A stretch of 6,697 nucleotides of DNA, taken from JALOOE01 sp964423545. GTDB taxonomy: Bacteria > Chloroflexota > Anaerolineae > CG2-30-64-16. Positions 5,858-6,697 of this stretch are shown here, in pieces (the stretch's first letter is position 1; the number at the start of each line of letters is the position of its first letter). Under the pieces are notes generated by a model that worked only from the letters and a program-made list of their open reading frames with translations, did no database searches and was not told the origin of the DNA. Position numbers and translations under genes: made by a program. The stretch is taken from contig CAYRFV010000300.1 in assembly GCA_964423545.1 (NCBI GenBank), positions 1 through 6,697 of the forward strand, in the 5' to 3' direction.

Positions 5858-6697
5858 GCATCGAGCCTTCATAGTAGACCCAAGCCGAAGATGAGCGCAG
5901 AATCAGCAGGGTCATGATCATGATGTAGATGAAGAGCACCCAGGCGAGGGCCGAAGCGTAGCCCATCTTCAGGTAGACCCATCCGTTGCGATACAGGTAC
6001 AGCAGATAGAACAGGGTGGCCTCTTTTGGGCCGCCGTCCGTCATGATGAACGCCTGGGTGAAGACTTGCAGCGCGCCGATGATCCCAATGATCGCCTGAA
6101 AGAAGATCACCGGCGAGATCATCGGCACCGTGATATGCCAGAAGCGTTGGCGACCGTTTGCGCCGTCGAGCTCGGCAGCTTCGTAGAGCGCAGTCGGCAC
6201 ACCCTGAAGTCCGGCCAGGTAGATCACCATGCCGCTGCCCACCCCCCAGATGCTCATGATGATCAACGCAGGCAGGGCCCAATGCGAGTCAGAAAGCCAG
6301 GCCGGGCCGCGTATGCCGACGATGGCCAGAAAGGAGTTGATCAGTCCGAAGTCCGGCGAGAACAGCCAGCGCCACAACAGCGCCACCGCGACGCCGGAGA
6401 CCACCGAAGGCAGGTAGTAGGTCGTGCGGAAAAAACCCTGCAAGCGGACGTTCTCGTTCAGCAGCATGGCGACCATCAGCCCCAAACCGACGGCCAGCGG
6501 CACCGAAGTGAAGGCGTAGACCGTTGTCACCCGCAGCGATTGCCAGACGGAGGGATCGCTGGTGAATAGCCGGACATAGTTGGCCAATCCGATGAACTTG
6601 GGTGAGCCAAGCAGGTCCCACGACGTGAAGGAGAGCCAAATCGAAGCGATCATGGGCCCGGCGGTGAACAGGAGGAAGCCCAGTATCCAGGGTCCTG
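5850..6697 (-). CDS. ABC sugar importer permease, MalF/UgpA type (5' truncated)
   Basis: The visible 281 residues are an inner-membrane CUT1 permease lacking only its N-terminal end. The frame stays open to the window edge (first full codon ends at 6695) and reads GPWILGFLLFTAGPMIAS, the usual first helix of this family. The ATG at 6653 is therefore an internal methionine and not the start. The segment SFTSWDLLGSPKFIGLANYVRLF is the standard periplasmic stretch of MalF/UgpA-like proteins, and the EAA loop LYEAAELDGAN...WHITVPMISPVIFF (Glu at bases 6180-6182) contacts the ATPase subunit. It pairs with the MalG-type permease that starts 3 bases downstream. In such operons a solute-binding lipoprotein gene normally sits just upstream, here beyond 6697. 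Cargo is probably a sugar or sugar derivative; glycerol-3-phosphate-type transport is also possible from sequence alone. Confidence 0.95.
   Translation of the reverse strand, partial: GPWILGFLLFTAGPMIASIWLSFTSWDLLGSPKFIGLANYVRLFTSDPSVWQSLRVTTVYAFTSVPLAVGLGLMVAMLLNENVRLQGFFRTTYYLPSVVSGVAVALLWRWLFSPDFGLINSFLAIVGIRGPAWLSDSHWALPALIIMSIWGVGSGMVIYLAGLQGVPTALYEAAELDGANGRQRFWHITVPMISPVIFFQAIIGIIGALQVFTQAFIMTDGGPKEATLFYLLYLYRNGWVYLKMGYASALAWVLFIYIMIMTLLILRSSSAWVYYEGSMRR

Noticed and set aside
6651..6653. ATG at 6653 as the start of the MalF-type permease
   Set aside because: The frame upstream is open to the window edge and encodes the typical first transmembrane helix, so this Met is internal.

Overview
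The window is GC-rich, almost fully coding DNA with two convergent gene groups. No marker gene fixes the taxonomy. The gene style (paired half-size ABC exporters, and a sugar-type ABC importer next to a sulfatase and a uroporphyrinogen-decarboxylase-like protein) would fit a Chloroflexota-like or other glycan-degrading environmental bacterium, but this is inference only. No rRNA, tRNA, CRISPR array, insertion sequence or phage gene is visible, and no stretch over 300 bases lacks a gene.

Left group (+ strand, 1-2226): the C-terminal end of one ABC exporter half-transporter (cut by the window edge), a 70-base spacer with a small direct and inverted repeat, then a complete second ABC exporter of 608 residues. 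The first has Asp where the catalytic Walker B Glu is expected. The second keeps that Glu but has an altered signature, LSVGQ. These are the complementary defects expected of a heterodimeric exporter with one degenerate and one working ATP site.

Right group (- strand, read from 6697 down to 2285): a MalF/UgpA-type permease (5' end outside the window), a MalG/UgpE-type permease, a Cys-type S1 sulfatase and a URO-D superfamily protein. The gaps are 3, 8 and 2 bases, so this is one tightly packed operon. A solute-binding protein is probably encoded just beyond 6697. The sulfatase has no signal peptide. The simplest reading is that the importer brings in a sulfated sugar or other small sulfate ester, which is desulfated in the cytoplasm. 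The URO-D-like protein is not HemE; it resembles the zinc/corrinoid methyltransferase side of the superfamily and may act on a methyl group, but its substrate is unknown.

The two groups meet at a strong GC-rich hairpin (2242-2278) that probably ends transcription from both sides. The most interesting points are the sulfatase plus URO-D-like pairing behind an importer, the non-standard active-site residues of both proteins, and the matched asymmetry of the exporter pair.
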